DNA of 64,000 nt from Ophiodon elongatus. Taxonomy: Eukaryota > Chordata > Actinopteri > Perciformes > Hexagrammidae. Positions 44,952 through 57,200 of this stretch are shown one piece after another. A model generated the notes under the pieces. The model was given only the letters and a program-made list of their open reading frames with translations. It made no database searches and was not told the origin of the DNA. The stretch lies in contig JACSYO010002161.1 in NCBI GenBank assembly GCA_016806645.1, forward strand, positions 467,001 through 531,000, read 5' to 3'. The position numbers were made by a program, and so were the translations under genes. How positions within the stretch are numbered: the stretch's first letter is position 1; each line of letters begins with the position of its first letter.

Positions 44952-46694
44952 GTCCATGAAACACGGTAATATGAAGTCTTTTTAGTTATGTCCACATTAG
45001 TCGTGACTGGGTCTAGAAACTGAGGGAGGTGAAATTGTCTGCTTGGTTGTCAACATGGTTATGAAACTCATCTGAGACCAAAACAGCTTTAAATATCAGA
45101 GGAAACCAGCTACCCTCGCATCAAATTGAGCACTTTGGTTGAACCTGCAGTCTCAATAAGGGACTGCACTGTGTCTGCAGGTCTCAGTCAGTAGAATGAA
45201 GTCCAGCTTAGGGGTATTTATCTAGTACTAGTTAGAGTAGTCCTCATCGCCACCAGTCACTGAAACAAAATGTAAAAAAGCGTGTCAACCCCTGCAGGTA
45301 ATATTGGTGGAACCAACAAGACGGAAGATAGTGAGTGTACTTTAGTACACTATTTGCTCTTTCATGCAGTTTTACACGTGAACATTTAACCCTGACGCAG
45401 TGGCTGCAGCAGTTTGCACCTCAGGTGGACACTCACCACGCATTGTGACCAAAAGCTGTCAAACCTGTGTCAGGACGTGCAAACCCAAGTGTGTGCAAGA
45501 GACACGGGCTTAAAACAACTCTCCACCAGAGGGCAGCACGAGACCAAGAAGTGTCTGTCAGTTTGCTGTGAAACATCAACAGCCTTAACAACAATCACTT
45601 TAATACATCCTGCATGAGTCATTAGAATACTTTTACCACTATTTGTATGTTTTTATTACTTCATAATGGATCTGTGCCAGATGTAGATTATGTATTCTGT
45701 TTTTCTAAGAATTATACTTTGATATTGACAGAATCATTTGAAACCAATTTTGCTAAAATCCACAGCATTGTATGAAAAGTGAGTTTTACATAAATGTATT
45801 TTTTTGCAAATGCTAGCAGAAACATGGCAATACTACTACTAGTGATAGCAAATATATTCCACCGTTCAGCTAAAGCTACTGTGAGGCTCCGGCAGTCTGA
45901 CAGGGTTCCTGGTCAGAACTGAACCTTGCTGGATCAGTCTTCTCCGGTAGGAGAGATAAGATGCACTGGACTCAATGTGCTGGTTTTTGGAGAACATTTA
46001 CCACTTATCTTAGATTTCCACATTAAATAATCTGCACTCAGAGTAAGAGAAAAGTGTTCCAGGTTGAGTTGACCTGCAGTGTCTACAATATAGCAGCTGT
46101 TGTGGCTGTGGTTCACTAAGCATTAAGCATTTGATAAGTGGATCCAGACTGTTAGAAACTGTCCATCCCAGTGAAACAAAGTCTTTTTTTCTGTTTTAGT
46201 CCAAGCTTAGAAGTGCCTGTAAACCTTTGATTAGTCTGGAAATGATGACCTTTGTAAAACCCAGAAGGTCTGCTCAGTTTCTATTATTCAACTCAAAAGG
46301 AGCAGAAAGAGAAATGACACCATACATTTGAAAAAGTCAAGAGAGAAAAGTAAAGCAGGAGAACATTTGAAGTTTGTTATTGCTGTTATAATCCATTTTA
46401 AATAAACCATGCTATGACCTGCGCTACAGGAAAGAAATTAATGCAATAGTATTAACAACAAGACAAATGGAGCCAGTTAACAAAATGTGTTTGTCTCTTG
46501 AATTATGTTTGGTGCTCACCTTTAAATGGAAACTTTGGATCATCTTCATTATTTGAAAGGGAAATAACGTGCTGTACATTTTGAGTTTTGTCCTCCACCG
46601 ATGTAGCATAGCACTTCTATAACATTATCGTACATTGAACAGTTAATATAAAAAAACAGAAATTGTCGTTTTTTTATTCCACACATTCTTCTAT
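44952..46694. other. intergenic, no gene seen
   Basis: Short open frames only. No repeat family was recognised with confidence. Confidence 0.45.
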
Positions 46695-47504
46695 GGGTGC
46701 ATCCCAAGTCTCTTTACTGCATCCCCGCTTCCCTCACTTGCGTCTTTTCCTTGCGTCTTAGCACAAGGAAAGTCTTTGTGTTTTTAGCTCACATTCCAAT
46801 AACAAGCCACTTAAAATATTAATAAAAATGATTGTATGATGTTTTCAGTTAATTTAATGGTGTTAAACTACTACTTATACTAATAAAGACACCGTTATTG
46901 CCACTAACAGAGTAGAGATGTTTTCTCTCTGTAGTTTGTTACCTGTAACGGCATTGAGTATTTATACACAGTGTCTGGTATTTATACTGTGTTCTGTGTC
47001 CTGCTTATACGCGCACGGCCGATTTCTACCAGCAAAATGCCTTTGTTTTATTTATGAATTATTGCCGTCTGTATGTTTTGCAATTATGGCGATTATGGTT
47101 TCTCTTGAACACTGGAATTAATTTATTAGGCTCAATGTTTCAGGTTAAACTTAAATGATATAACTCATAAAACCTAACACTCAGAAAACAAATCAAATAT
47201 ATAGAGAGTTTAATCTGTGATCCGTCTTCACTCTGGTATGAAACTCCAGCGATCAGTCCGACCAATCAGATAACTGATGAACAGTGAGGGGGCGTGTCCA
47301 ACATTAAAACACTTCCTGGAAGCCTGTTCTCTCGCTTCCTCGCTCATGGCTCCTCCGAGATGCCTCCTCGATCCTCGATCCTCGCTCCTCAGACAGAAAT
47401 AAGAGCTTTGGGACGGCCTTCAATATGGCGGCGCAGAACAACTTCCGGTTCAGGCGAGGATCGAGGAGCGAGGAAACGACAATTAAGAGACTTGGGATGT
47501 ACCC
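46695..47504. mobile_element. DNA transposon derivative with 20-bp terminal inverted repeats
   Basis: GGGTGCATCCCAAGTCTCTT at 46695 and its inverted partner AAGAGACTTGGGATGTACCC ending at 47504 match at 19 of 20 positions. The right half contains smaller internal inverted repeats of the kind CGATCCTCGCTCCTC and GAGGATCGAGGAGCGAGGAA. AT lies on each side and may be the target duplication. No transposase frame. Confidence 0.75.
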
Positions 47505-47512
47505 ATTGAGTC

Positions 47513-47710
47513 GGCCTTGTTGCACCGCCATGTTCCTACGGCAGCCCAGAACGGACAAACTCAACACTGACTCTGGAGAGGGCAATTTGTGTTTCCGTGT
47601 CGGCCACAGTACTTCTCCTACACACTTGGCACACAGGAGAAGTTTCTGTCGGTTGCATTTTCCAAACCTCACCGATAGATGTCGCCAAACCCCACACGCT
47701 GGCCCTTTAA
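47513..47710 (-). repeat. MITE fragment ending in CCCTTTAA
   Basis: Contains TTGCACCGCCATGTTCCTAC, GGCAGCCCAGAACGGACAAA and ACTGACTCTGGAGAGGGC. It ends with GATAGATGTCGCCAAACCCC and ACACGCTGGCCCTTTAA. The last part is shared with 55540-55622. Confidence 0.65.
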
Positions 47711-50700
47711 TGCAGCCGGAATAAACAGGATGATAATTACTTGTAAAGTAACACACTGCTTTTTAAAATTAAATACATGTTTTAACATTGCTTAATGCAA
47801 CAGCAGCATTGGCATGCTAAGTTTAAGAATAATCAACAACACAGTTTCTTCACCTTGAAAAAGTTTACGTTACTACTGACTGCAGACTGCACAACTGTTT
47901 CCTTCTTCCTCACCCCACTGATTTCTCCATTCAGACACATTTGTGTTGTTTCTAAGAAGCTTCTTTTCTTTAATTTTCCCTCCTGTCACTCTCGCACACG
48001 TTAGATACGCTGATTTCCTGCCCTCCTCTTCCCGTGTATCATGTGGAGTAACACACACTTGAGATAAACAGTGCACACATGCACGCATGCACACACATGC
48101 ACACATGCACACAGATAATAGTGAATTAGACAGTGAACTTCAAAAAGAAACGTCACTCCTAATAAGAGTTGTATTTATTTCCCTGTTAAACAAAAGCCCA
48201 AATTAGAGAAAGTAAATCACTTTTAGTGTTGAACGATTAATACGTAGAAAAGAGTTACGATGTTATGAGAAGAACCACGTTCAGTGAAAAGCAGGAGACT
48301 GAAGACATATTGAAGGAATTGATTGTCTTTGCCAAATAAATATAAAAACACTACAGCCAACAATCTCACTTTGTCTAAAACAACTAAACAACAAACAGAA
48401 GTAAGATAACCCTTCAACTTCAACTTTCTTTGGTCCCTGAAGGGCAATTGTTTTTTGCAACAACGCAATAAAGTAAAAATCTGATATAGAATAGTAGTAC
48501 TCTCAGCTTGAAGCTGAAACACACACTGTATCTCAACGTGGATACGGTGTCCACTATGTACGTTCTTATTCCGACAGGGTAGTGTTGTCCCAAATCACAC
48601 ACGACTGCACTACACACACCGGACCATGACCATTGCAACATTGAACCACTTCTCGTTCTCTTTTTAATGCCGAATTGCAACTGAACGAAGCATTACCATG
48701 AAAATATCTGTCGTCTTCCTCGGCCGCCATTTCCCCCAGTTTGGTTGTCCCTCCTATTTCGCTACGTAGCCAAGATGGCGACCACTGAGGGTTAGACGTG
48801 TCCACCGGAGTGAAGGAGATGGCCGCTGACTGGTGAATGATTTTGGCCTTTCGCGTTACCTGTCTGTTGGACAGGTCAGTGAGGTGACTTTGCTGGACAC
48901 CGAGTATTTTACTGCCGACCTTCACTACTTTGGAAAGGTTACTTTTAACCTTGACACAGAGATTGCCGTACCAGCAGATTTCAGAAGATGTTACTACAGA
49001 CCCAATGTAGGCTTGAGAAACAGGTGAAGTCAGTGATTAGACAAGAAGGGTCATTGGCTGGCAGCTGGTGTGGGCGGGTCGAGAGAGAGCCTCCAGGAGA
49101 ACTCCCTGGCTGCTCCCAGCAGCAGGATCAGCACCCTGGAGAGCGCCTCGGCACACAGCCCTGACACCATGTATCATTTTCACAATACATCAGTGCTCCT
49201 TGTTTGATCCCAATATTGCAGCAACACCTTCACTGAAAGTGACCATGATATGAAGAATAAACAAATACATCACAGGCCACGTTAATATTTACATCATGCT
49301 ACAGATGCAGGTGTACACAGACTTTGAAATGGCCAGTTCCTGCACTGGGTCCCGCCCTCAAACGCAGACTATCATAGCGGAGCATTGGCCTGCTCCGACC
49401 AGGATTCAGGCTCCGTAGACTCATGTAATGGTTTCAGATGTTTTTCATGTTCAGGCTGCTTTAGTGGATTTGGAGCTCGTCATGGTTAAAGATGTGATAG
49501 TGATACTAGTTAGAGAGGTTGGAAGGAGATAGAACTTTCTAAAACCTTATGTTTCTACATTAAAACTTGTGGAGCTAACATTAGCAGAGAACGTTAGCAC
49601 ATCATTAACTAGTGTTAGCCCTTCTATGCTAAGTTAGCTACTGAAGGTTTACTGAATGTCTACACATGCTGCTTTTGCTTTTTAATGATTGTAGCAGTGA
49701 ATAAAGATCTACTGGCTTCACAGGAACAGAGTTGTTCCTTCATGTCATCGTCTTCTGTCTAGATCTCCAGGTGGTTCACTTTTACTCTGTGATCTGTAGC
49801 TTTAGCTTCTAGCTTTATCTTTTTTACCTGTTTTCACTACTGAATCACTTTGACATCCTGATATATCCTTCAGACGCATGTTGTAGACCCTCCTGACTGC
49901 TCCTTTCTGAAACACTTTTTCGTTTTTCCAAAAATTAGAGAAGGGCAGTTGGTGACAGTGTGGGCTTCATGCTTACTCTAACTGCTTGATGGAGTAGCAG
50001 CAGGGGACGGGGCTTAGCAAAGAGTCAGTTGAAACACTTCAGTTGTGTAATGTCTGATAAGGTGGGTAATGTTGTTGTATCATGGTCCTGCTGTGCCTCA
50101 TGCTCATGGCGGGTCCACAGTTGAAGCTGGAACTGATTCCCCTCTGTGTGGACACGCACATGAGGTCCCTAAAGGGGCCCTCAAACATAATTAAGTAGGA
50201 TTTAGATCTGTAAGGCAGTCAGCTTTAGTTTGAAGAGTAAATTCTTTTGGGCTGCCTAAGATCAAACTTATGAACTCTGTTTTAAATTCTTGTCCTAAAG
50301 CTAAAAATAGTAATGAGCCTTCTGATTACCTCTACACCTACGTTTTAAGCTGTTCAGGTCGCTTGAATTCTTTTTGGGCCTCCCTCTATAACAAAAATAG
50401 GAAAAAAATAATAAGTGCTCAATCATACACCTCTGGAATTTAGACAAATTGTTAGAAATATTGTTTAACAAAAACTAGCACGGTTACATTTGGCTGCAAA
50501 AATGCTGCAGTTATTTTCTTTTGAACTTAGCTTAGTGCCAGACACTCTGGACCACCTCACATGTTCGCACATTTTCAGTGACAACTACCGGATGTCTGTT
50601 GTAAGCTGCCGCTTATCTCCGACAGAGTGAAACAAGCCAACCACTTCTTGGCTGCCCGTCATCCAGAACGTGGTGAGCAGCAAACGTGACTACAGGCCGA

Positions 50701-52516
50701 GATGTATTGAACGTCCACAAATCACAGACTTCTTCCCTGAGTCTCTTTTGTCCTCTGATACAGCTGAGGCACCACTTGTCGGAGGACATCCTCAATTGTG
50801 TTGATCATAAACTGAAATCAATTCTCCAGAGTGCTGGCCAGAGGAGGGTCATTTGAAATTATATATGTATTGCTGTTAGCTGACATGACTTCCAGGTGAA
50901 CATTTACAATACGATACAAAAATTTGTGAGTAGTTACCAAGGAAGGAGTGAGGAGCAAAGCAGGAAGGACCTGATCATTCTCTGTATGATTCTGTTGAGG
51001 CCTTTAATGTAAATACAAACTAAAAACTAATATTTTTTGCCGTTTTGCATATATCTGTAAATCAGTAAGTTAAATCAGTATTATAAGCTGATTAGAACTA
51101 GTGTTGAAAAAGGTTATAATTCCCTCTCGAATTTAGTGCTACAGTCCATGCTGCCGACGAGAACCGTGTCAACTTTCTAGAAGCCCTTGCAATAACCCTC
51201 TGTTGTTTGTGTCCCACTAGCACAGCTGTGTCTCTAAGGTCTAAGGACAGAGGGTTAAAGCTGTCCTATGCTGTACTCTCAGTAAAGCCTCTTGGGTCAC
51301 ATTTGTGATATCGGGCTGTCTAAAAGAAATTGACTTGACTGTTACTCAATGAAATAGTTGATGCCCAATGCAGAATGGAGGACTGTACAGTAGGTATGAT
51401 GAGGCTGGAGCACTGAAGAGGTGTCAGAACTGATTTGTAAGATCCAGATTGGTCTTAATCCACTTCATTTGACTGCTGTACACAGAGTTTGGGCCACTGT
51501 TGTTGTAAAAGCTGAGTTACAGTATGTGAACACAAACACCACTTCCTTCTGTTTCCTGTGAGAACCGACCTTTGACCCCTACATCTTGCTCCCAGCATCG
51601 AGTCAGACACATCACGTCCCCCGGGAGCTCGGCGGCCTGTGCTCTACAAGGTCCCCGCTTTCCTTTTGCTAGATTCTCTGTATATTGTTTTTAACTCTGA
51701 AAGTCTAAAAATACACTTGAGTGCGGATGTTGCTGCTGCTGTTACATAAGCATTTGGGATTGAAGTGTCAGGAATAAGAGGTTGTACAGAAAGTTTCTAG
51801 GTCTCAGTTCTCACAAAGTAAACAATCGTGGAAGAAGGGACAGTTTCCTGGAACAGCTTCACAGAGGAATATCTACTCAGAATTCACTCGGAGCTTCGTG
51901 TTTTGGTCACTTTTTAATATGCTTGAGTAAAAAATGTCACAGGTTTCCTGGGCTCCATTTTATAAGCTAACACTAACATCAATAAAGACAATTACTCAGA
52001 CTGGACTGTATTTAGTCTATATTCTACAGTTTTATGTATCGGGGGAAGAAAATGTCCCTTCATCCCCACAAATGTATCCTGGACTACGTCAACCCTTCTT
52101 TCTTATACATTCCCTCTGCAACTGTAGAGTTGAGGACAAAAGAAGGACAGTTGGCGGTGTGCCATTCCCCTGTTCTCTTGCCACACATTTCCTGTCTCTC
52201 TCCACTGTCACTGTCAAATAAAGACATAAAATTGCCAAAGAAAACTCACAAATATTCATGATATGTGAATATCAATATATATATTGTTCCTGAGGAAATG
52301 GCAGTGTTAGAAACATAAGAATGTTTGACAGGCTAATGATTACAGGAGCTGTTAATGCAGTCAGCGCCACATAGTGTACAGGACAAGTGGTCAGACATGG
52401 AAGTGAATGTCTTAAACATGTGCAGCACACTGCTAGAGTAAGGACTGGTGGAGGCAAAGGGCACAGGCCCAGGAGCCCAAAGTGTAAGGGCCCCTCTGGT
52501 CTTCACCTACAAAATG
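47711..52516. other. gene-poor intergenic DNA
   Basis: No supported exon. A GC-rich patch at 48550-49150 with GCCGCCATTTCCC and CAAGATGGCGACC looks like another DNA-element copy. 48072-48113 is a CACATGCA simple repeat. Otherwise unremarkable AT-rich sequence. Confidence 0.45.
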
Positions 52517-52985
52517 TCGTTCAAAGAGACATGTAGCAACCAGGAAGAGACTCAAAATTGCCAAAAAGAAACATAAAATGACTTCAAAGAGACAGAAAAG
52601 GACTGCAAAGAGACCAAAACTGCTGCAAAGAGACAAAAAAACTCACAACGACTATGAAAAGCAGCAAACAACCAAAAAGAGACACAAAATGACTACAAAT
52701 AGACACAAAGAAACAGCAAAGGGACTCAAATGACCACACAGAGACACAAAACAACTGAAAAGAGACAAAAAGGCTAACAATGACTATGAAAAGGGGGAAA
52801 ACAACCACAAAGAAACACAAAATGACCACAAAAAGACTTTAAACAGAGAATAAATAACTACAGAAAGACCAAAAGTTACAAAGAGACATAATATGACCAC
52901 AAAGAGACACAAAACAACTACAAGGAGATACAAAACCACAGAAATATGCGTAACATTTACAAAGGGACACAAAACAACTATAATA
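52517..52985. repeat. degenerate tandem array, AAAGAGACACAAAACAACTA unit
   Basis: About 22 diverged copies of a roughly 20-bp purine-rich unit. A higher-order period near 132 bp is visible: ACTATGAAAAG-containing blocks recur at about 52645 and 52777 with the same following words. The minus-strand open frames across it (52433-53008) are low-complexity products. Confidence 0.85.
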
Positions 52986-53455
52986 GACCATACTGATGAA
53001 ATGCACATAAAATTATTTGATGTGTTCTTTAATTTATGCTACCGATATTTCTTACTTAACGTGGTTGAAATGAAAAGGAATCAGGATATGAGGCCCCAGG
53101 ACATTGCAACACAGATGTTTGGGGGAAAGAAAGTGCTGTTTTCAAAAAGTGCGAATCACTGATTTCGCGAGAGGTCCTTGAGCATACAGTCATAAAAAAA
53201 TATTAGACTGAAGGGTCCAGCGGTATGCGAGATTAGCCGTGGACAGACAAAAACAGACACAGAGATGCACACGCACCCCCACGACTGAATACATAATCTC
53301 CTGGCGGAGATAGAAAGTTGTTTTGCTGTTGTGACTTTCAGGCTACTCCGGCAGAAATATCTCCGGAGTGGAAAGATAGAGGAGTGGAGAAAAGAGCTGC
53401 GTGACTGGTCCAGCAGAAGTGGTCCAGGTCGTCCACCACAGCAGAGGGTACAGGC

Positions 53456-53511
53456 GCCACGCCACGCCACGCCACGCCACGCCACGCCACGCCACGCCAC
53501 GCCACGCCACG
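53456..53511. repeat. (GCCAC)n pentanucleotide microsatellite
   Basis: Eleven perfect units about 590 bp upstream of the ano1 start codon. It generates an artificial WRGVA-repeat frame on the minus strand. Confidence 0.97.
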
Positions 53512-53859
53512 TCAACCGCCTGTCACTGGATCACTACGAGTCCTCAGAGCTGAGCATTAATTCGTTCAGTCTGCTGACATATGAGGGAGTTGTTTGGGAA
53601 TGTATGTGCCATGTTGTCATTTCTTGTACATGCAATGCATCACTTTTGCAGTGATTTTGTAGCCCTTGGCAGAGAGCTAGATGTTGGGTGTGTATCGGGG
53701 CGGCTGATCCTGCAGCGATTACAGTTGAGTAGAGACTGAGGGAGCGAGGTGGGCACCTCGCGTTCATCAGAGTTTTATCGTTGTCTAAGTTTAGATCTTG
53801 GCTCACAGGCAGCTTCTCAAGTAACAAGGCTGCCTCCAGCCGCTCCACACTGAGACAGA

Positions 53860-54098
53860 AACACACAGAGCTTTAAAGGGAGACGAGCAAAGCCACAGAA
53901 AAGTGGAAAGTCGCGAGAAAATCAGAGGAGGAGAGGAGAGGGGCCTGTTAACGCCAGATGCTATCATATAACGTCTGTCTGTGACAGGAGGCACAGACGG
54001 AGAGAGGAGGAGGAGGAGGAGGAGGAGCACAAAGTGGACTATTCTGTTTGGAAACATCTCCTCGCCACACCAGGCTCTCTCTGCTTTCTACCTGGACA
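53860..54098 (+). promoter_or_regulatory. ano1: ano1 5' UTR and proximal promoter region
   Basis: Purine-rich, moderately GC-rich sequence directly upstream of the start codon, including a short (AGG)n run near 54008-54026. No TATA box or single strong element was identified; assignment rests on position. Confidence 0.4.
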
Positions 54099-54203
54099 AT
54101 GGCAGAGGAAGCAGAAGGGGGAGTCGACCCCTCAACGACCTCCGGGTCTGAGCAACAGGCTCCGCACTTTCTACAGGATATCATCTTCCACGGCAAGTTT
54201 AAG
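54099..54203 (+). CDS. ano1: ano1 exon 1
   Basis: ATG at 54099 in a strong context (A at -3, G at +4). Encodes 35 residues, MAEEAEGGVDPSTTSGSEQQ then APHFLQDIIFHGKFK, acidic then hydrophobic. Donor TTTAAG|GTGAGT. The frame joins exon 2 in phase 0. It is less conserved than the next exons, so its assignment depends mainly on position, strand, context and splice phase. Confidence 0.7.
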
Positions 54204-57200
54204 GTGAGTGACAGCGATGGAGTTAAAAGAGGCATAAGTCTCTTCAGTTAGAGTTGTAGACAGTAGACCGTCCACAAATACTTGGAAGACAGGAAGTATA
54301 TTGTGATTTGGGATATTAGTATTGTAAAAAAAAAAAAAAAAAACCCAATGTCCAACATATGTAGATTATTTTAGGCTAAGACTATTTTTTTTACAATGGC
54401 AAATCAAATTTCCGAAGATATAAAATATGTCAGTCAGAATCTTGGGGAAATATACATTTAAAAAATACACAAGACGTTGCATTTGCAAAACAATATTTAT
54501 TTAGTTTACATTTTTCTGATTTAGATTTGATTGACTCAAATCCATTACACAGGCAGTACAATACAACGAGAACTAAACAATGGCACCAAGCAGGAATGAA
54601 GTGAAAAACAGCACAGCAATATCACCATTTCTTGAACATCTTTAGGATTCCTGCTGCCTTTCTACTCACAAACACAGAGCTGTAAACGTAAAGTACCTGA
54701 CCTCCTGCTCAGTCACGCTGGACCTCCACCGCTGCCTCAAGACGAAGATCAAAAGAAAAGGTCATTTTGCTTACTGACGGGAGAAGTCACCCTGCACTTA
54801 GCTGCAGCTAATGTATGAGTCTTCTCTGGTGGTCCGGGCAGCAAGGGGCGCATAAAAGAAGAGCTGGAAAAGAGCGGCAAGAAAATGGAAGGGACATGGG
54901 GCCACAGAGTGCGTACGAACACACTAAGAATACGGAAGCCCTGAGGTGCAAGTGAGAAAAACTATGGTGATCCATTTTCTAAGTCAGATCTAAATTATTT
55001 TCTCTCCTGTGACTAAAAAACATGGGGAAAAAGGTTTTGCCAGAATAATCTTTCTAAGTTCCTTTTTTATCTGTAACAATAGGTGAAAAGAATGTTTTGG
55101 TTTGTTGTTGTAATACTCATTCTGGCCACAAGAGGCTGAAGTGCACCACTACACCGTGTTTTAAATTAGACTAGGTGAGTTTGTTTCACTATGCGCTCTT
55201 AACACGAGGTATATCTCTATATATATATTGTGTGTTAGCAACAGTGTTGAGCAAGTTAGTGGACTAATTAATGTTTTACTTATAACTCCTTTAAAATGTA
55301 GTAATATTGCCATTGGCACTTGGTATCAAAAGTAATTAGTTACGTTAAACACTTTTGCAGTACTATTATACTATATAGTACTATTATATAACATGTGTTA
55401 CTGAGTAACATTTAACACTTAATGATTAGCAAGTTATATAACATTACAGTCATGTCTTTCTTTTGCTTAGAAATGTATTTTAATTGCTTTTACTTTTAAA
55501 ACGTCAACAACAAAAATGAAATAATTTCTCCTGTTTTCGCGGCTGAAGGAGGGGTATTCAGTTGGTTGCAATCTGCAATATCACAGCTAGATGCCACAAA
55601 ATGTTACACACTGTGCCTTTAACTCATAAAAACAGGAAATGGTAAATGGACCGTACTTGTACAGAGCTTCTCTAGTCTTCCGACCACTGAAATGACTACA
55701 TGTCATCCACACACCATGCATACACTGATGGCTACCCATGCAAGGTGCCACCTGCCCATCAGGGATCTAACTAACATTCATACATATTCACACACCGCAG
55801 GCACAGTGTCTTGCACACAGTGTCTTGAAATGGCTGACCTGAGGTGGCCTGATGTCTGCACACATAGACATGGACGAGCGGAGTCGGGGATCGAACCGCC
55901 GATGCTCTATAAAATATGAAAAAGAGAGAAAACAATAAAGATCAAAATGGCTCACCAGAATTTGTATTTCTTACTTACATCTCAAGGCTTCCATAAAGAC
56001 CTTTTGGTGGATCCATAAAGGGCACTTCAAGGACTTGTTGTCCATGTCATGAACTAAAAAAACAGCCTTTGATAAAAGTCTCACAACAAGATCCGTTTCA
56101 TAACTGCAGTGGAGCTGAATGTAAATTACTTTAAGTGTTCAGAAAAATTTAATTGAACCTTGTGGTGAGATTATTTTGTCAGTTTCTCCCAAACTGCTTC
56201 TTCTTTCCTTCATACAAAAACAGTCTGTTGACTTACTTGACATTAGAAGATAGCACATGGACACAAGTCACTATTTTTGGCACCCTATCATTTGAGTTGC
56301 TAAATACCCGACTGGGGTGCCTGGTATTTGCAGTGGAGGATTCTCCAGCGCTGCAGGTGTGTCCACAATGTCTCCAATGATCAGTGTCCTGTATGCTGTC
56401 TGACAGCTGATTCTTTTTTTGGTTGCTAATTTTAAATAACACTGCTATTTTAACTTCCAAACATGTGATCTACAAGGCTGTCGCCCTACTGCTTAATTAT
56501 CCACACATCCAAGTAGTTTATCTCGGTCACAGTTGTATGAAGATCTTATCTCATTTTAGTCTTTGACGAAATTGTTACTACTTGTCTTTAACTTTGTTAA
56601 AAATATGTTTTTTCTTGTGTAAGCCATAAACATTTTTTTTCATACCAGTACTGAAACTACGCAATACTAATCAGAACTTTTTATTGCTAATCTCAAAGGT
56701 TGGCGTGGAGGCCCTGAGAATGTATCATAGCTACTTAAGGTAACTGAGTTTTCAGAGCTATGGCTACGTAGTGAGGTAGAGACCAGTGTCCAGTGATTCA
56801 TTAACTCAACGAATCACTCAATGTTACTCAAAAGTAATTTTTAAAAAGAATGGTCAGAATTGAAGCCCCAGAGGTCAATATATCTGGATATATATTTTAG
56901 TCCCTATTATGGGTCAAAGTCTAAGAACACTGGATCCTACAACACCCATAATACAACTAACAGATTAAGGAAATGTTGGTTGCGTTGCTGTGTGGTTTGC
57001 TAGCGCCAGGGTTTTACATGTGTGGCAGCTAAGAGGAATGACTGTATAGTAATATCAAAGTTACTGCAAAGTCGTTAGATTTGGATTTTTGAGTGAAAAG
57101 ACCCCACTATCCGTTGGTTTTAATATATTTTGTAAGTTATTTGTTTGTTTTATTTTTCTCCTCAACCTGAGTTGGTTGAAATAGCTAGGAAAAGGAGTTT

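Noticed and set aside
47304..47756. 150-codon minus-strand frame
   Set aside because: It runs across the ends of two different repeats, so it cannot be one conserved gene.
52433..53008. Hydrophobic minus-strand frames suggesting a membrane protein
   Set aside because: They arise from the degenerate AAAGAGACACAAAACAACTA tandem array.
53156..53515. WRGVA-repeat protein on the minus strand
   Set aside because: It is a translation of the GCCAC pentanucleotide array.
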